64,000 nt of DNA from Cladobotryum mycophilum. Its lineage: Eukaryota; Ascomycota; Sordariomycetes; Hypocreales; Hypocreaceae. The notes below the pieces were generated by a model. The model was given only the letters and a program-made list of their open reading frames with translations, was not told the origin of the DNA and did no database searches. The first letter of the stretch is position 1. Each line of letters starts with the position of its first letter. The stretch covers positions 310,001 to 374,000 of the forward strand of contig JAVFKD010000013.1 in the NCBI GenBank assembly GCA_036429605.1, read 5' to 3'. This document shows, piece by piece, positions 44,982-56,326 of this stretch. The translations under genes were made by a program, and so were the position numbers.

Positions 44982-47900
44982 ATGGCTCCGTCGATTTCCA
45001 CCACACCCAGATCCCACAATGACTATACCGTGGGATGGGTCTGCGCCTTGACGAAGGAACAAACCGCTGCGAAGGCGATGCTAGATGAAACACATCCATC
45101 GCTTGCAAAGCCATCGAATGATTCAAACGCATATATCCTAGGTTCCATTGGCAATCACAACGTCGTCATTGCCTGTTTGCCAATGGGACAGTATGGGACC
45201 AACTCAGCAGCGACTGTTGCTACGCAAATGATACGGACGTTCCAGTCAATCAAGATTGGTCTTCTGGTTGGAATTGGTGGAGGCGTCTCACCCAAGGTTA
45301 GACTTGGTGATGTGGTTGTGAGTGTTCCTTCTGGAGCCTTCCCTGGAGTCGTTCAATGGGACATGGGCAAAACACAAGACGGTGCATTCGAGAGAACTGG
45401 GAGTCTAGACAATCCTCCAAGCTTCCTTCTAACAACACTCACAACGCTTGCGACAAAACATGAGATGGAGGGATCCAGCATCCCAGAATATCTCAATGAT
45501 CTCAAGACGAAATGGCCAAGATTAGCAGCCAAGTATCTGAGATCATCGTCATTGGAGGATGTCTTATTTGAGGCAAACTATCCGCATTCAAAGAAACGGG
45601 CGTTGGAGCACGAGCTAGAGGGAGTGAATGACAGTATGAATAGAAGTAACAATGAAGGAGGAGGGAAGAACTGCAAGTTCTGTGATAAGACGAAGATTGT
45701 GAAAAGGGAAGACCGAGAAATTTCCATTCATTACGGTCTCATAGCATCAGGCAATCAACTTGTCAAAGATGCAAAGTTTCGAGATTATCTCAACCAAGAA
45801 TCCGGTGGAAACCTTCTTTGTGTCGAGATGGAGGCAGCTGGGCTGGTCAACTTTCCGTGCTTGGTCGTTCGAGGGATCTGTGACTATGCGGACTCGCATA
45901 AAAACGATGACTGGCAAGAGCATGCGGCGGCAGTGGCAGCAGCGTTTACAAAAGAGCTCCTTGGTCAGGTCCAGCCAAGTGATGTTGAGGAGGAGAAGAC
46001 ATTGAAGGAGATTGTTGACCGTAGTAGGTAATCACGAATACATTTGCTACAACTGTCCCTAATAACTCCAATAGCGTTGAATTCCATAGCCGTAATCGAG
46101 GACTATGTCTTGCAGACGAACTCCAGGATCAATCGAGCTGAAGATGACAAGATTCTTAATTGGATAACCCCAATTGATTACGGGCCCCAGCAAACAGACC
46201 TCATCAGAAGACGAGAGCCTGCCACTTGCCAGTGGCTGCCAGAATCAGAGCAATATAGAGCTTGGCTTCAGACAAGACAGCAAACAATATTATATTATGG
46301 CATACCCGGAGCTGGGAAAACCATTCTTACATCAGTCGCAGTCAATCAGTTGTATGGCCAATATCGGAACGACACACACATTGGCATCGCGTATGTCTAC
46401 TGCAATTTCCAGCGACAGGACGAGCAAACTGTCGAAAGGTTACTAGAAAGCCTTCTAAAACAGTTATGTCAGCGATTAAATCCACTCCCACGCGTTGTTA
46501 AAGAATTGCATGACGCACATCATCGCGAAAGGACAAGGCCATCGCTTGACAAGCTCCTAGAAACACTTCAGTCCGTTGCACGCCAGTTTGAAAGGTCCTT
46601 CATATTGATTGACGCACTTGATGAACTCGATAGTCGGAATTATTGCCAAAAACAGGTCTTGTCATCATTATTTCAACTTCAGTCCTCATGTGGAACAAAC
46701 ATCTTTGCCACATCTCGTGAGATACGTGAAATCACAAATCACTTCAACATGGCAATGAGGATTAGAGTCTCGGCCACAAGCGATGATGTGACAGAATATC
46801 TCAACCGGCAAATGAACAAATCAAACCTAACAGATGAGACTCTGAGACAATACATCGTCGACGAAATAATATCTGCGATTGATGGAATGTAAGTAGCAGA
46901 TTTCGCGTTCCTCGCAGGGGATAGTGATAGATTAACGTTGTCAGGTTTCTCCTCGCAGTGTTGCATTTCAGCATGATTAGCCAGCTACCGACCAAAGGCC
47001 ACATTAAGGAGGCACTGAGAAGTCTTCCCAAGGGCGCAGCCGGACTAGACACCACCTATGAACGGACTATGCAAAGAATTGTGAATCAGGGGGCAGGTAA
47101 AGCGAAGCTCGCAAAGCAGGCTCTAGGCTATATCGTCAGCGCTCGGAGGCCACTAGGCGTTCAAGAGCTTCAACACGCGCTTGCAATCAGGGAGAATACG
47201 AACGCACTAGACCAAGATTTCATTCCGGATCTAGAGCTTCTTCAGTCCATTTGTGCTGGCCTGATCACGGTTGAAAAGGAGAGCAAAATCATTCACCTGG
47301 TCCACTACACAACACAAGAATACTTTGAAAGAGAGAAACAGCGCTGGTGTCCGACCGCTGAGGCAGACTTAGCACAAGCCTGTCTTACATATCTCCTATT
47401 CGACGCTTTTAAACCTGAGACCAATCGGGATGTAGATCATATAAATGAGATCATATCAATGCGTTTGGAGTCGCATCCATTTTATCGCTACTCGGCACAG
47501 TTTTGGGCAGTTCATGCTCGTGTGGCTCCGTTTGAGGAGGATGATTTGGTTTTGCGTTTTCTGAGATGCGAGGCAAGGATAGCCGAAATTCAACTGGTGA
47601 CACGACGGTTTTATTCATACGGCTGGTTCACAGAAATTATGATCGAGGGCATGATGTCGACTCCCTACAGATCAGATGTGGAAAACATGCCCGCGCTACA
47701 CAGTGCAGCACATTTTGGCCTCGCCAAAGCTACAACACGGTTGTTAGACACCGGATGGGACCTAAATCTCAGAGATGACCATGGCATTACACCGCTTGCC
47801 CGCGCTGCAGCTGAAGGCCATAAAGAAACTGTGGCTGTACTTCTTAAAAGGGGCGCAGATACAGAGTTGTTGGCCTCGTCAACAAATGGAACACCGCTAC

Positions 47901-48739
47901 ATTTTGCTGTAAACGGAACACATAGAGACATTGTCGAACTTCTTCTCGCCAATGGAGCCAACATTGAATCGAAAAACGCGAATGGCTTAACACCCCTGAT
48001 GTATGCGACCAGAATTGAGGATAGAGAAAACATCACTCAACTCTTGCTCGAGAAAGGGGCCGATATCGAGTCAAGAGATCAAATGAATTGCACGCCTTTG
48101 TTTTTTGCTATAAGCCATTACAAAAAGGCCGCCGTGAAGATCTTGCTTGAAGAAGGCGCCAATATCGAGGCAGAGGATACATGGGGAGACACGCCGCTAC
48201 TAACCGCTATATCGCACAACGACCTAGAAGGTGTGAAAATGTTACTTGACGGGGGTGCCAATGTAGAGACAGTCAATGCACATGGGGTAACACCACTTAT
48301 GCAGGCCGCGGTCGGTGGTAGCAAGGCTATTGGAAGACTACTCCTTGGGAAAGGAGCAAATATTCTGCCCAAGATCGTCTCGTTGCAGGCAGTGAGAGAG
48401 TACGACAGTCTCACGGCCCGCATGGCCTATGGAGCATTCATGATGCAGTCGGAATTAGCAGAGAAGGGTGGTAAAGTCGTTTACCCAGAGGCAGTGCGTG
48501 AGTGGTGTGCAATATACGCCAATACCCATGACCAGGGCACAGGAAGCATAGACTGGAATGTGTTACCACCAGATGTAAGCCAGGGCATGGGAAGCATAGA
48601 CTGGGATGTATGGCCACCAGATGCGAGCCAGGGCCCAGGAAGCATGGACTGGAGCGCACTACCTCCAGATACAAACCTCCATCTACCGTACACACACTCA
48701 GAGCCTTCAATGGGGCAGCCGAATTGCCCACCCATGTAA
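44982..48739 (+). CDS. NLR-like receptor: PNP_UDP, NACHT and ankyrin repeats
   Basis: Exons 44982-46023, 46075-46888 and 46945-48739 give about 1216 residues. Residues 15-335 are a nucleoside-phosphorylase-like domain (YTVGWVCALTKEQTAAKAML, GLLVGIGGGVSPKVRLGDVVVS, CVEMEAAGL, VRGICDYADSHKNDDWQ). A NACHT module follows with Walker A GIPGAGKT (about 423-430), Walker B FILIDALDEL and ATSREIREI. About 200 helical residues then lead to some six ankyrin units (TPLARAAAEGHKETVAVLL, TPLHFAVNGTHRDIVELLL and so on). The C-terminus carries three copies of a 16-residue repeat. Fungal receptors of this build are thought to sense non-self and set off cell death. The first donor was set at 46024 (GTAGGT), since GTAATC at 46028 breaks the frame. 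Confidence 0.9.
48536..48676 (+). repeat. 48-bp in-frame tandem repeat at the receptor C-terminus
   Basis: Three copies (48536-48583, 48584-48631, 48632-48676) encode GxGSIDWxVxPPDxSQ-type units of 16 residues; the last is one residue short. Gly, Ser, Asp-Trp and Pro-Pro-Asp are kept in every copy. Confidence 0.9.
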
Positions 48740-48895
48740 CTCTCTATGGAAGCAATAGAAGCTCCTTGTTGTCCCTAACCCCATAGGGGACTAGGATCTT
48801 CAATGAAATGTTAACGGAAATACTACAATACATTTATACCAAGATTCTATCTATAAGTTGGCTGCACAGCAAAGTAGACAGATTAATAATAAAGT

Positions 48896-49885
48896 TTAAT
48901 TCCTCCCAAAGACATACCAAGCAAAGTAGCTTATCCAGCAACAGACAACATCCCAGCCTACACTGCTTACTGCAGGATGCTCGTGGAGAGTTTCAATGAT
49001 AACTGAGAGTTGCTCATGCTCAGTAATAACCTTGTATGATGCAGTACCTACAATCACAGCCATGACACCAATCTTGATGAACCATGAGGGTTCCCCGACC
49101 TGTTGTCGTGCCGGCGCAATCGATTCGACGAGCAATGGAACAAAGGCCAAGACATGAGGTGCAAGAAGAAGCTTCAAGAAACCCGGTTGTCCGAATTGAT
49201 CAGGAATGATGAGTGCTAGACTGACATTGGCACCAAGAATGAAGAGGTGCCAAATTCCTGAATTGCTTCCCCTTGTGGCAGGTTGACTTGGAGGAGAGAC
49301 ATCATAAAGCAACACAGCAAGGAAGAACAGATTCGAAGCAAATGAGATTGCAACAATTTGTCCTAGTAGCATAAAAGCCCACGCATAAGGAATATTTCTT
49401 TTCCTCGCTGATCCATCACAAAAGTCAGTCAATCATGATTCATCAACCCCCCCAAAGTAGGCAAAAAGTGTCTCACCTTGCACCGCCAGCATCACGCTCC
49501 AAACCGCACAAAACCCAAAGATCTGCAGCGACCACCACGTCCTATCCGCCGTCTCCAGCGTCGACGCCCATGCCTGCTTAAACAGACTCGTATCGCGAAG
49601 CCATCGGCCCAGCAGCAGGGGGTCGTCAGGTCCCGCGAGGTTGTGCAGGGTAGCCCAGTCGAGGTAGGACCAGCGGAAGTAGCAGAACATGTGGTACCAT
49701 GTCGTGGCGAGGCTCAGGGCGGCGAGGGAGGAGAAGATGAGTATTTTGTGAGCGGGAGCGTGATGGGAGGTGGATGTTGTTGAGGGCCTGCGGATGAGGA
49801 GGGAGATGCATCTCGCTGTGAGGGCGGAACAGGCGATCATGTAGCTTGTGAAGATGGCGAGGGGTCGAACATTTGATTCAGCCAT
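48896..49885 (-). CDS. Polytopic integral membrane protein, function unknown
   Basis: Exons 49885-49477 and 49407-48896 give about 306 residues with roughly eight hydrophobic helices (such as PLAIFTSYMIACSALTARC, ILIFSSLAALSLATTWYHM, FMLLGQIVAISFASNLFFLAVLLY, VGWDVVCCWISYFAWYVF). A conserved-looking loop WYHMFCYFRWSYLDWATLHNLAG lies after helix 2. I do not recognise a named transporter or enzyme family; fungal genomes carry many uncharacterised proteins of this type. The intron GTGAGA...ATCAG keeps frame at LAVQ-ARKRN. It is convergent with the receptor gene, with 156 bp between stops. Confidence 0.75.
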
Positions 49886-51258
49886 GATGATCGGGTTAAG
49901 TAAAAGGCATATATCAAAAAGGAAAAAGGAAGAAAAAGAGGTCCATTGCCTGTATATCGAGGAATGAAAAACTCGTGATGGTGTTCTTGTTGTCCCGAAT
50001 TCTGACTAAGTTGGTGATGACATATTTTATTTTTTTACATGTCCAGCCTCGATGCCACTCTGTCAAGCCTGTACCACAAATCAAGGCACCAAGCCAACTG
50101 CATAAGCCCCAAAAGCCACCACAACATCATTATGCCATTCCTCTGCCACAAATCTCCAAAACGGCACTGTCAACGGCCCGTGGCGGACAAACTTACCAAA
50201 TAGGAGCCAATCGCCGCTTCATCTCCAAGCGTTGATGAATATGCTAGGCCTACAAAATACAAAATCCATACTGTGTGCATCCTTGAAAAGGCAGTAGTAC
50301 AGTAAGTGTTTAGTAGTAGTAGTAGTAGTAGCAGGGCGTAGCAAGCGGTGCAACATTCTGACCGATGGGGGTTTGGAGGGGTGCTGAACATGAGACAGCA
50401 GTTCTGGAACCCCCCTCCCCGCTGGACTTTTGGTGATTACCACTGTCAAACTGCCCACAGGCCACTACCAGCCCACTGTCAAATGATGAATGGACCTCGG
50501 GACGTCAAAAAAAAAAAAAAAGGACTCGCATTCGCATTTGCATGATCCCATCCATCATTGAGGGAGGGTCCCAGTCCAAGCAACCTATGCAAGTCAGTCC
50601 GTCCCTCTTTGCCCCAACAAGAAAATACTTGTAGCTGGAGCCCTGAGAATGAAACGCTGTGCGGCAAAAAACGTCACCCACCGTCCCCTTGTCCCTGTTC
50701 GTCCATCGCCCCCTGTATCGTCTGCTCCATCCCGTATGGTTGGCACGTTGGATCAACATCACCCATGTCATAGGATAGGCTAATTTGTTCAAAAAATGTC
50801 GTAGCATTGACACTGGTCACTGGTGACTGCCAAGTGATGCTGCCACACACAATTTTTTCTTGATTCCAAGATGGGAAGCCTTAAATAATTGGTAATATGG
50901 GGTGGGTGAGTGGCCTGGAGATCAATATCCATGGGACGGATGATTTAACGTAGCAATTGGTCCTTGCCGCTTTTGATGCCAGGCTCTTTTACTATCTTTC
51001 CATCTTTTCTAATCGCATATAATTCATTCCTTATCGAGACTGATCCATCATTCACATAATCTTCATCTCAATGCCCATCACTCATACAAACTCTTCATGA
51101 CACCATCACCACCGCCACCATTGCCACCATCACCATCATCACCACCACCACCGCAAAGAGCCTCACCATAACCACCATAATCACCACACAGCACCTCAAC
51201 ACTCAGTCAACGCCACAACACATCACAATACAAAACCCTCAATACACCACACCCCCAA
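49886..51258. other. Intergenic region with simple repeats
   Basis: It contains (TAG)n at about 50310-50332, a poly-A run at 50508-50520 and a (CAC/CAT)n-rich leader at about 51100-51180 just before the amine oxidase-like gene. No gene is recognised. Confidence 0.55.
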
Positions 51259-52756
51259 ATGGACCGCCAAAAAGTCGCCATCATAGGCAGCGGCCTCGCG
51301 GGCCTCACAACAGCACACATCCTCCACGCCGACCCCCTCAACCGCTACGCCCTCACAATCTTCGAGCAGGCCCCGTCCCTCTCCTTTGACTCTGCCTCTG
51401 TCTCCATCAAGAACAACAGGTCCAATGTGACGGAGCGCATAGACCTGCCCATGCGCGCCGCCGCGGGGGTTACTACGCCAACCTGATGAGCATGTATCGC
51501 CACCTGAGCGTACCGATGCACCCTGTGCGCTTCCTCTTTGTGTTTGCAAAGGCCCTATCGTCGTCGTCGTCGTCTTCGTCTACTTCTCAGCATCAGAATC
51601 AGAATCAGGAGAGCAGCACGAGGGAGAGCGAAAAAGCTGCCTCCGTACCGGGGTGCTACTTTGTTCACGCCTCCAATTTACATCAAACACCCCCGCCGTG
51701 GCCAGCTAATCGGGGGTTTCTGCTACACGTTGTGGAAATACTCTTTCTCATCGTCTGTCAATTCTGGTTCACGGCAGCATGCTTCCTCATACCACCTACC
51801 ACCAAACCAAAAACAGCAGACCCCCAAGGAGAAACGGAAACAGAAAACTTGGCTGAATATCTGGAAAGGATATGGCTCCCGCGGAGGTACATTTCGCATT
51901 ACCTGCTGCCCCTCATGAGCAGCGTGTCGACATGTTCGCACAACGAACTACTCGAGTTCCCGGCCAGTGATGTGATCAACTACAAGAAGCTGTCGCAGGG
52001 CCAGCAGCATTATGTCGTCTGCGGGGGATCCGACAGGTGCAGTCTCGATTGGTCGAGGGAATCACCGATATCCGCCTGGGAGTGAGGGTATTAAACGTCC
52101 AGCCCTCGGGACAAGGCGTGAGCTTAAAATGGATGTCAGCGAATGGCACAGACGGGAAAGTCGAGGAGCAATTATTCGATAGAGTCGTTCTCGCCGTATC
52201 CCCCGACGTAGCGGGACGAATCTTTGCCCCCGTACAGCCCATTCTGAGCACCATTCCCACCCGCCAAGTCGAGAGCTCAGTCCTCGACCTAACCCCTGGC
52301 TCCCACACCGTCCAACCCGACGACAGCACAGCCGATTCCTCGACAGGATGCTCCCACCACACCAGCCAGGGCAACAAATCCCAAGTCATCACTTTCAGAA
52401 CCCAATTCTCGGAATCAGGCTCCCACACCGAGGCCCTACACGCCATGCCCAGCGGCGTATTCGTCCAAACCTGTCCCCTGGACCCCACCTCGGAAGCAAA
52501 GGGCATGCTCCAGGCAGCCAGGTTCACGAGAACGTTACGAACGACGCAGAGCAGACAGGCAGTTGAGAGAATTATGGGCTCAAAGGCTGGTAGGAGCAGC
52601 AGTCGTGGGACGGGGTGGGTGAATGGTGAGGATAATGTCTGGCTCACGGGGGCATGGTGCTGGGATGGGATGGTGTTGTTGGAGGGATGTATTGTTTCCG
52701 CGATGAGGGTTGCCAAAGATTTCGGAGTTGTGATTCCGTGGGAGAATAAAGCGTAA
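51259..52756 (+). CDS. FAD-dependent amine-oxidase-like oxidoreductase, read across two single-base gaps
   Basis: The N-terminus VAIIGSGLAGLTTAHIL is a perfect FAD-binding dinucleotide motif with the following IFEQAPS acidic strand end. The text then continues in three frames: IDLPMRAAAG to about 51470, YYANLMSMYRHLSVPMHPVRFLF to about 52022, and IRQVQSRLVEG onward to the C-terminal FAD motif WLTGAWCWDGMVLLEGCIVSAMRVAKD and stop. Both joins fall in a run of five G where six would keep the frame. About 499 residues result if both gaps are bridged. Related proteins oxidise amines or desaturate lipids/carotenoids; the substrate is unknown. A loop with poly-Ser (TCG repeats, 51556-51580) is odd. 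Homopolymer errors are more likely than a true pseudogene because the text is otherwise clean. Confidence 0.7.
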
Positions 52757-52920
52757 ATGATAGATTTGTAATATGAATAATCATCACTCTCATCCTCGGT
52801 ACAACCGCCCTCTGTCCCCCCCATTATTATCGCCATCCCCATACTATCATTTCATCTTCACCATCTTCACCATCAAATCCCCCAATACTCTTACAATCAC
52901 ACCAAACACCCCCAAACCCA

Positions 52921-53582
52921 TCATTCGCCCGCCTCTGCCCCCGCTCCCGCCCCCGCCGACCCGTTCCTCCTCTGCTCCTCCACCATCGCCAGCCCACTCA
53001 CCACCACTCTATCCAACACATCCCTTCCCCTAACCGCCTCCCCATAGACGCTCATCGACCCCTGCTTCTTCCTCGACCACGACGCGAACTCAAACCTAGC
53101 CAGCACCTTGCCATTCCCCGCGCCCCTTCGCTCGTCCACGAGCCTCAAGCTACTCGTCACGATGCCGTCCTGCTCCCACTTCCAGGCCAGGTCCGGGCCA
53201 GTCACCCGGTACGAGCTGGATGGCCACCCGGCTTTCTTCATGGACAGGTTCTTGTCCGGGACGTCGACGTCAATAGCGGAACTGACGCGATGAAACGACA
53301 CCTTGCCTACTACTACCACCTGGGTATTCTCCCCCTCCCCTGTTGGCCGTCCTCCTCAAAAGCGTCGCGAGAAATGGTCATGTGGGGGGATGAACTCTTG
53401 CGGTGGACGGTATACAGCACGGTGCTCTTGTCGTGGTCCATGACTTGGAGCTTGTCGCGCCCGTTGCTGTAGTAGATGTGCAGAAAGCGGGGGTTTGGAC
53501 CCGGGGAGAGCCAGGGATCCATGATGAAGGTGGCTTTTATTTTCGGTGCTGTGGGTAAGTGAGGTTGCATACGAAGTGGCAT
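52921..53582 (-). CDS. DUF6593-like protein, read across one single-base gap
   Basis: Two frames cover one protein. 53582-53313 holds LHIYYSNGRDKLQVMDHD...VLYTVHRKSSSPHMTI, and 53319-52921 continues with VVVVGKVSFHRVSSAIDVD, SSSYRVTGPDLAWKWEQDG, GKVLARFEFASWSRKKQGSM and VVVSGLAMVEEQRR. This order of strands and the closing hydrophobic helix with E-x-x-RR resemble the DUF6593 family of fungal intracellular proteins of unknown role. The frame would be kept if the four-G run just before the GEGEN-coding stretch (near 53335) had five. MDPWLSP (53522) is an alternative start. The C-terminal Gly/Ala repeat is low complexity. Confidence 0.55.
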
Positions 53583-53587
53583 ATGAA

Positions 53588-53668
53588 TTGTATGTGAGGT
53601 TGTATATGAGATTGTATGTGAAGCCGTATGTGAATCGTATGTGAAGTCGTATGTGAGGATTGTGTGAA
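53588..53668. repeat. Short tandem repeat, GTATGTGA core, 12-bp period
   Basis: About six degenerate copies of a 12-base unit with core GTATGTGA (variants TATATGAG, GTATGTGA) lie just upstream of the DUF6593-like gene start. Confidence 0.75.
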
Positions 53669-54847
53669 CCCGTGATGAGTCCGTAATCAGTATGACAGAA
53701 CAGTAAAAAAGAAAATGTCTATAAAGGAAAGAGGTGTATCCAATGAACTAATGACATCAACAAGTACACAAAACCCCGCCATCTCAAGACAAACTTCCTC
53801 TAATCCTTCAATCCCCCCTAATCTCCTTCCCAAACAAAGACACCACTGCCACTCCTGTCAACCAATACTAAACTCCTCACTCCTCACTCCTCACTCGGTC
53901 CTTCAATTTCTTTCTTTTCGGCATTTTCCCAAAACAGTAAGTAATCCCAGAAAACATATTCCCACAATCATCCCCAATCCAATCGCTTTTCAACTCAGCA
54001 TTTCAATAAATTCGATCCAATCACCTTTAGCCCCCCAAATTGAGGTCATCATCAAGAAAGATGGTAGTCCATGTACGCAAATGCCCTTTTCGGGGTTAGT
54101 CCCGTTTATCACGTCCCCGTCTCCACAAGCCCGCGAACAATGCCAAATCCGGGGGCGGTGCTGAAAAAATGTTGCCTTACACACTGGATGAAAGACTGGA
54201 TTGAACAAAAGTACGGAGCAAGGTGTTTATTCGTCACTATTTTTTTGTATACTAATTACAAGAGAGCATTATGTGAGAGATATTAGTCTAATAAAAAAGA
54301 ATGCCTTGATCCAACATGACCGTATATAATAACCAGAAACAGATATTCAATTGCTAAACCCCCTCTCATAAACGCATGTAATATGTGTGGTCAAATTTGT
54401 CACCTCAAAGCCACGCAAATCTCATCCGTAGAGTACGTTGTCGCCCATTTACACTTATTTTTACAGTTAATTCAGCCTGTGCTCAAAATCCCCTCAAATG
54501 ACAAGATCCCATCAAATCGCAGGCATTAGCACTGTCGCCGGGACCGTCGGAGTTCCCCGCATCCATGTGACTGGCAAACCGCGATTCTTCCTGGACTTTG
54601 ACTCTTTCTTGACCTCGACTCTTCCTAACTTTGTTCATATCACCAAGCATCACCACATTCACATCTACAAATACTCCAAAGTTTTGTGCTGACGATTTTA
54701 CTTCATTCTATTCGTCTATGGTATCTCCATCGGCTTTACCATGCTCTGAAACGCTACCATCTTGTGACAATCATAGCAAACATATAAACAAACAATGCAT
54801 CGCGAGGACAATCCACATCTCATGCCAACCCATACCAACAGACAAAC
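53669..54847. other. Intergenic region
   Basis: About 1.2 kb with pyrimidine-rich and AT-rich stretches. A 149-codon frame at 53715 is composed of low-complexity Ser/Pro/His text and is not called. Confidence 0.45.
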
Positions 54848-56326
54848 TTAATTCTTGGTAGGAGGAGTACCCAGGCCGTTGTGGTTGCGGAAAAAGAGAA
54901 TGCTCTTGCCAGGACCCTCGGCGCCCTCGCTGGGCTCGACCCACTGGCACATACGAGCGCTCTTCCACATGGCACCGAGGAAACCCAGAGAACCACCGTC
55001 GACATCGGCACGGTAGTGCTTGCCCATGATGGGACGAATGGCATCAGAGGCCTCGTCGGCGTTGTAAAAGGGAATAGTGGAGACGTAGTGGTGCAGAACG
55101 TGAGTCTCGATAATGCCGTGGAGAAGGTGACGACCGACAAAGCCGAATTCACGGTCAATCGTGGCAGCAGCACCGCGGACAAAGTTCCATCCCTCGTCGG
55201 TGTAGTGAGGCAGAGAGGGGTCAGTGTGCTGGAGGAAGGTAATGGCAACTATCATGCGTTAGTAACGGTCAAATCAAAACCCATCTTGGAAACATGACTT
55301 ACCCAGCCAGTGGTTCACCCAGAGGTAGGGGATAAAGTACCAGACAGCCAAGTTGGCCCATCCAAACTTGGTGCCGAGGAAGTAGAGGGCAGAAGCGGTG
55401 AGACCAACACCAAGGTCGCTGAGGGCAATCAACTTGGCATCCTTGGCCTCGAAAAGAGGGCTGGAAGGGTTGAAGTGGTTCACACCCTTGCCGTAACCGT
55501 TCCTCTTGCCCTTGCCGCGGCCCTCACGCTGACGCTCGTGGTAGTTGTGGCCAGTGACGTTGGTCATGAGGTAGTTGGGCCATCCAACAAGCTGCTGCAG
55601 GATGAGCATGAGGAGGGTGACAATGGGAGTCTCCTCGCCGAGCTCAGCAAGCTCATGAACCATGCGGCCGGCACGGCTGGCGTGCTCCTCTCGGGTGCGA
55701 GGAACAAATACCATGTCACGCTCCATGTTGCCGGTGGAACCATGGTGCTTGCGGTGGGAGATTTGCCAGCTAAAGTAGGGGACGAGGAGAGACGAGTGAA
55801 GGACCCATCCGGTAATGTCGTTGATGGTCTTGGAGTCGGAAAAGGCACCGTGGCCACACTCGTGGGCAATGACCCAGAGACCGGTGCCAAAGAGACCCTG
55901 AAGGATGGTGTAGACGCCCCAGAGAACAGTCCTGGCGGCAACGTTGGGGATGTAGTCGGGGGTGACATAGTTGTGGAAGACGTAAAAGGTGGTGCTCAGG
56001 CAGATGATGTCGCGGATGATGTATGAGTAGCCGCGGAGAGCAGATCGCTCAAAGCAGTGCTTGGGGATGGCATCACGGATATCCTTGATGGTGAAGTCGG
56101 GAGGCGTAAACTCGTTGCCGTAGGTGTCAATCAGACGACCATAGCTGGCCTTGGCAGCAGCACCGACATCGACCTCAGAGAGCGAAGAGAGGGATGTGGA
56201 CGAAGCCGAGGGCCTAGGAGAGTCTGAGGGAGAGCCAACGGCCGAGTTCTCGGTGGACACTGAAGCGACGTTGCGTCTATGGGCCTGCTCCGGCGCAGGC
56301 ACGGCGGTTGAGACGGAATCCGACAT
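54848..56326 (-). CDS. Delta-12 (oleate) fatty acid desaturase
   Basis: Exons 56326-55303 and 55248-54848 give about 474 residues. The three His boxes are present: HECGHG, HRKHHG and, in exon 2, HVLHH. The text around them (FGTGLWVIAHECGHGAFSD, NMERDMVFVPRTREEHA) is that of the fungal microsomal delta-12/omega-6 desaturases that turn oleic into linoleic acid in the ER. The enzyme binds two irons through the His boxes, and its membrane helices flank them. The Ser-rich first 50 residues are typical. The ATG giving MSDSVSTAVP was chosen; the frame is open a little upstream, but there is no better ATG. Codon use is strongly biased to C/G third bases, suggesting high expression. Confidence 0.92.

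Noticed and set aside
53715..54164. 149-codon plus-strand frame
   Set aside because: Low-complexity Ser/Pro/His/Asn text with no domain.
55310..56026. 238-codon frame on the plus strand
   Set aside because: It lies antisense over the desaturase exon; its text is the low-complexity V/G/A/D shadow expected from C/G-biased codons on the other strand.
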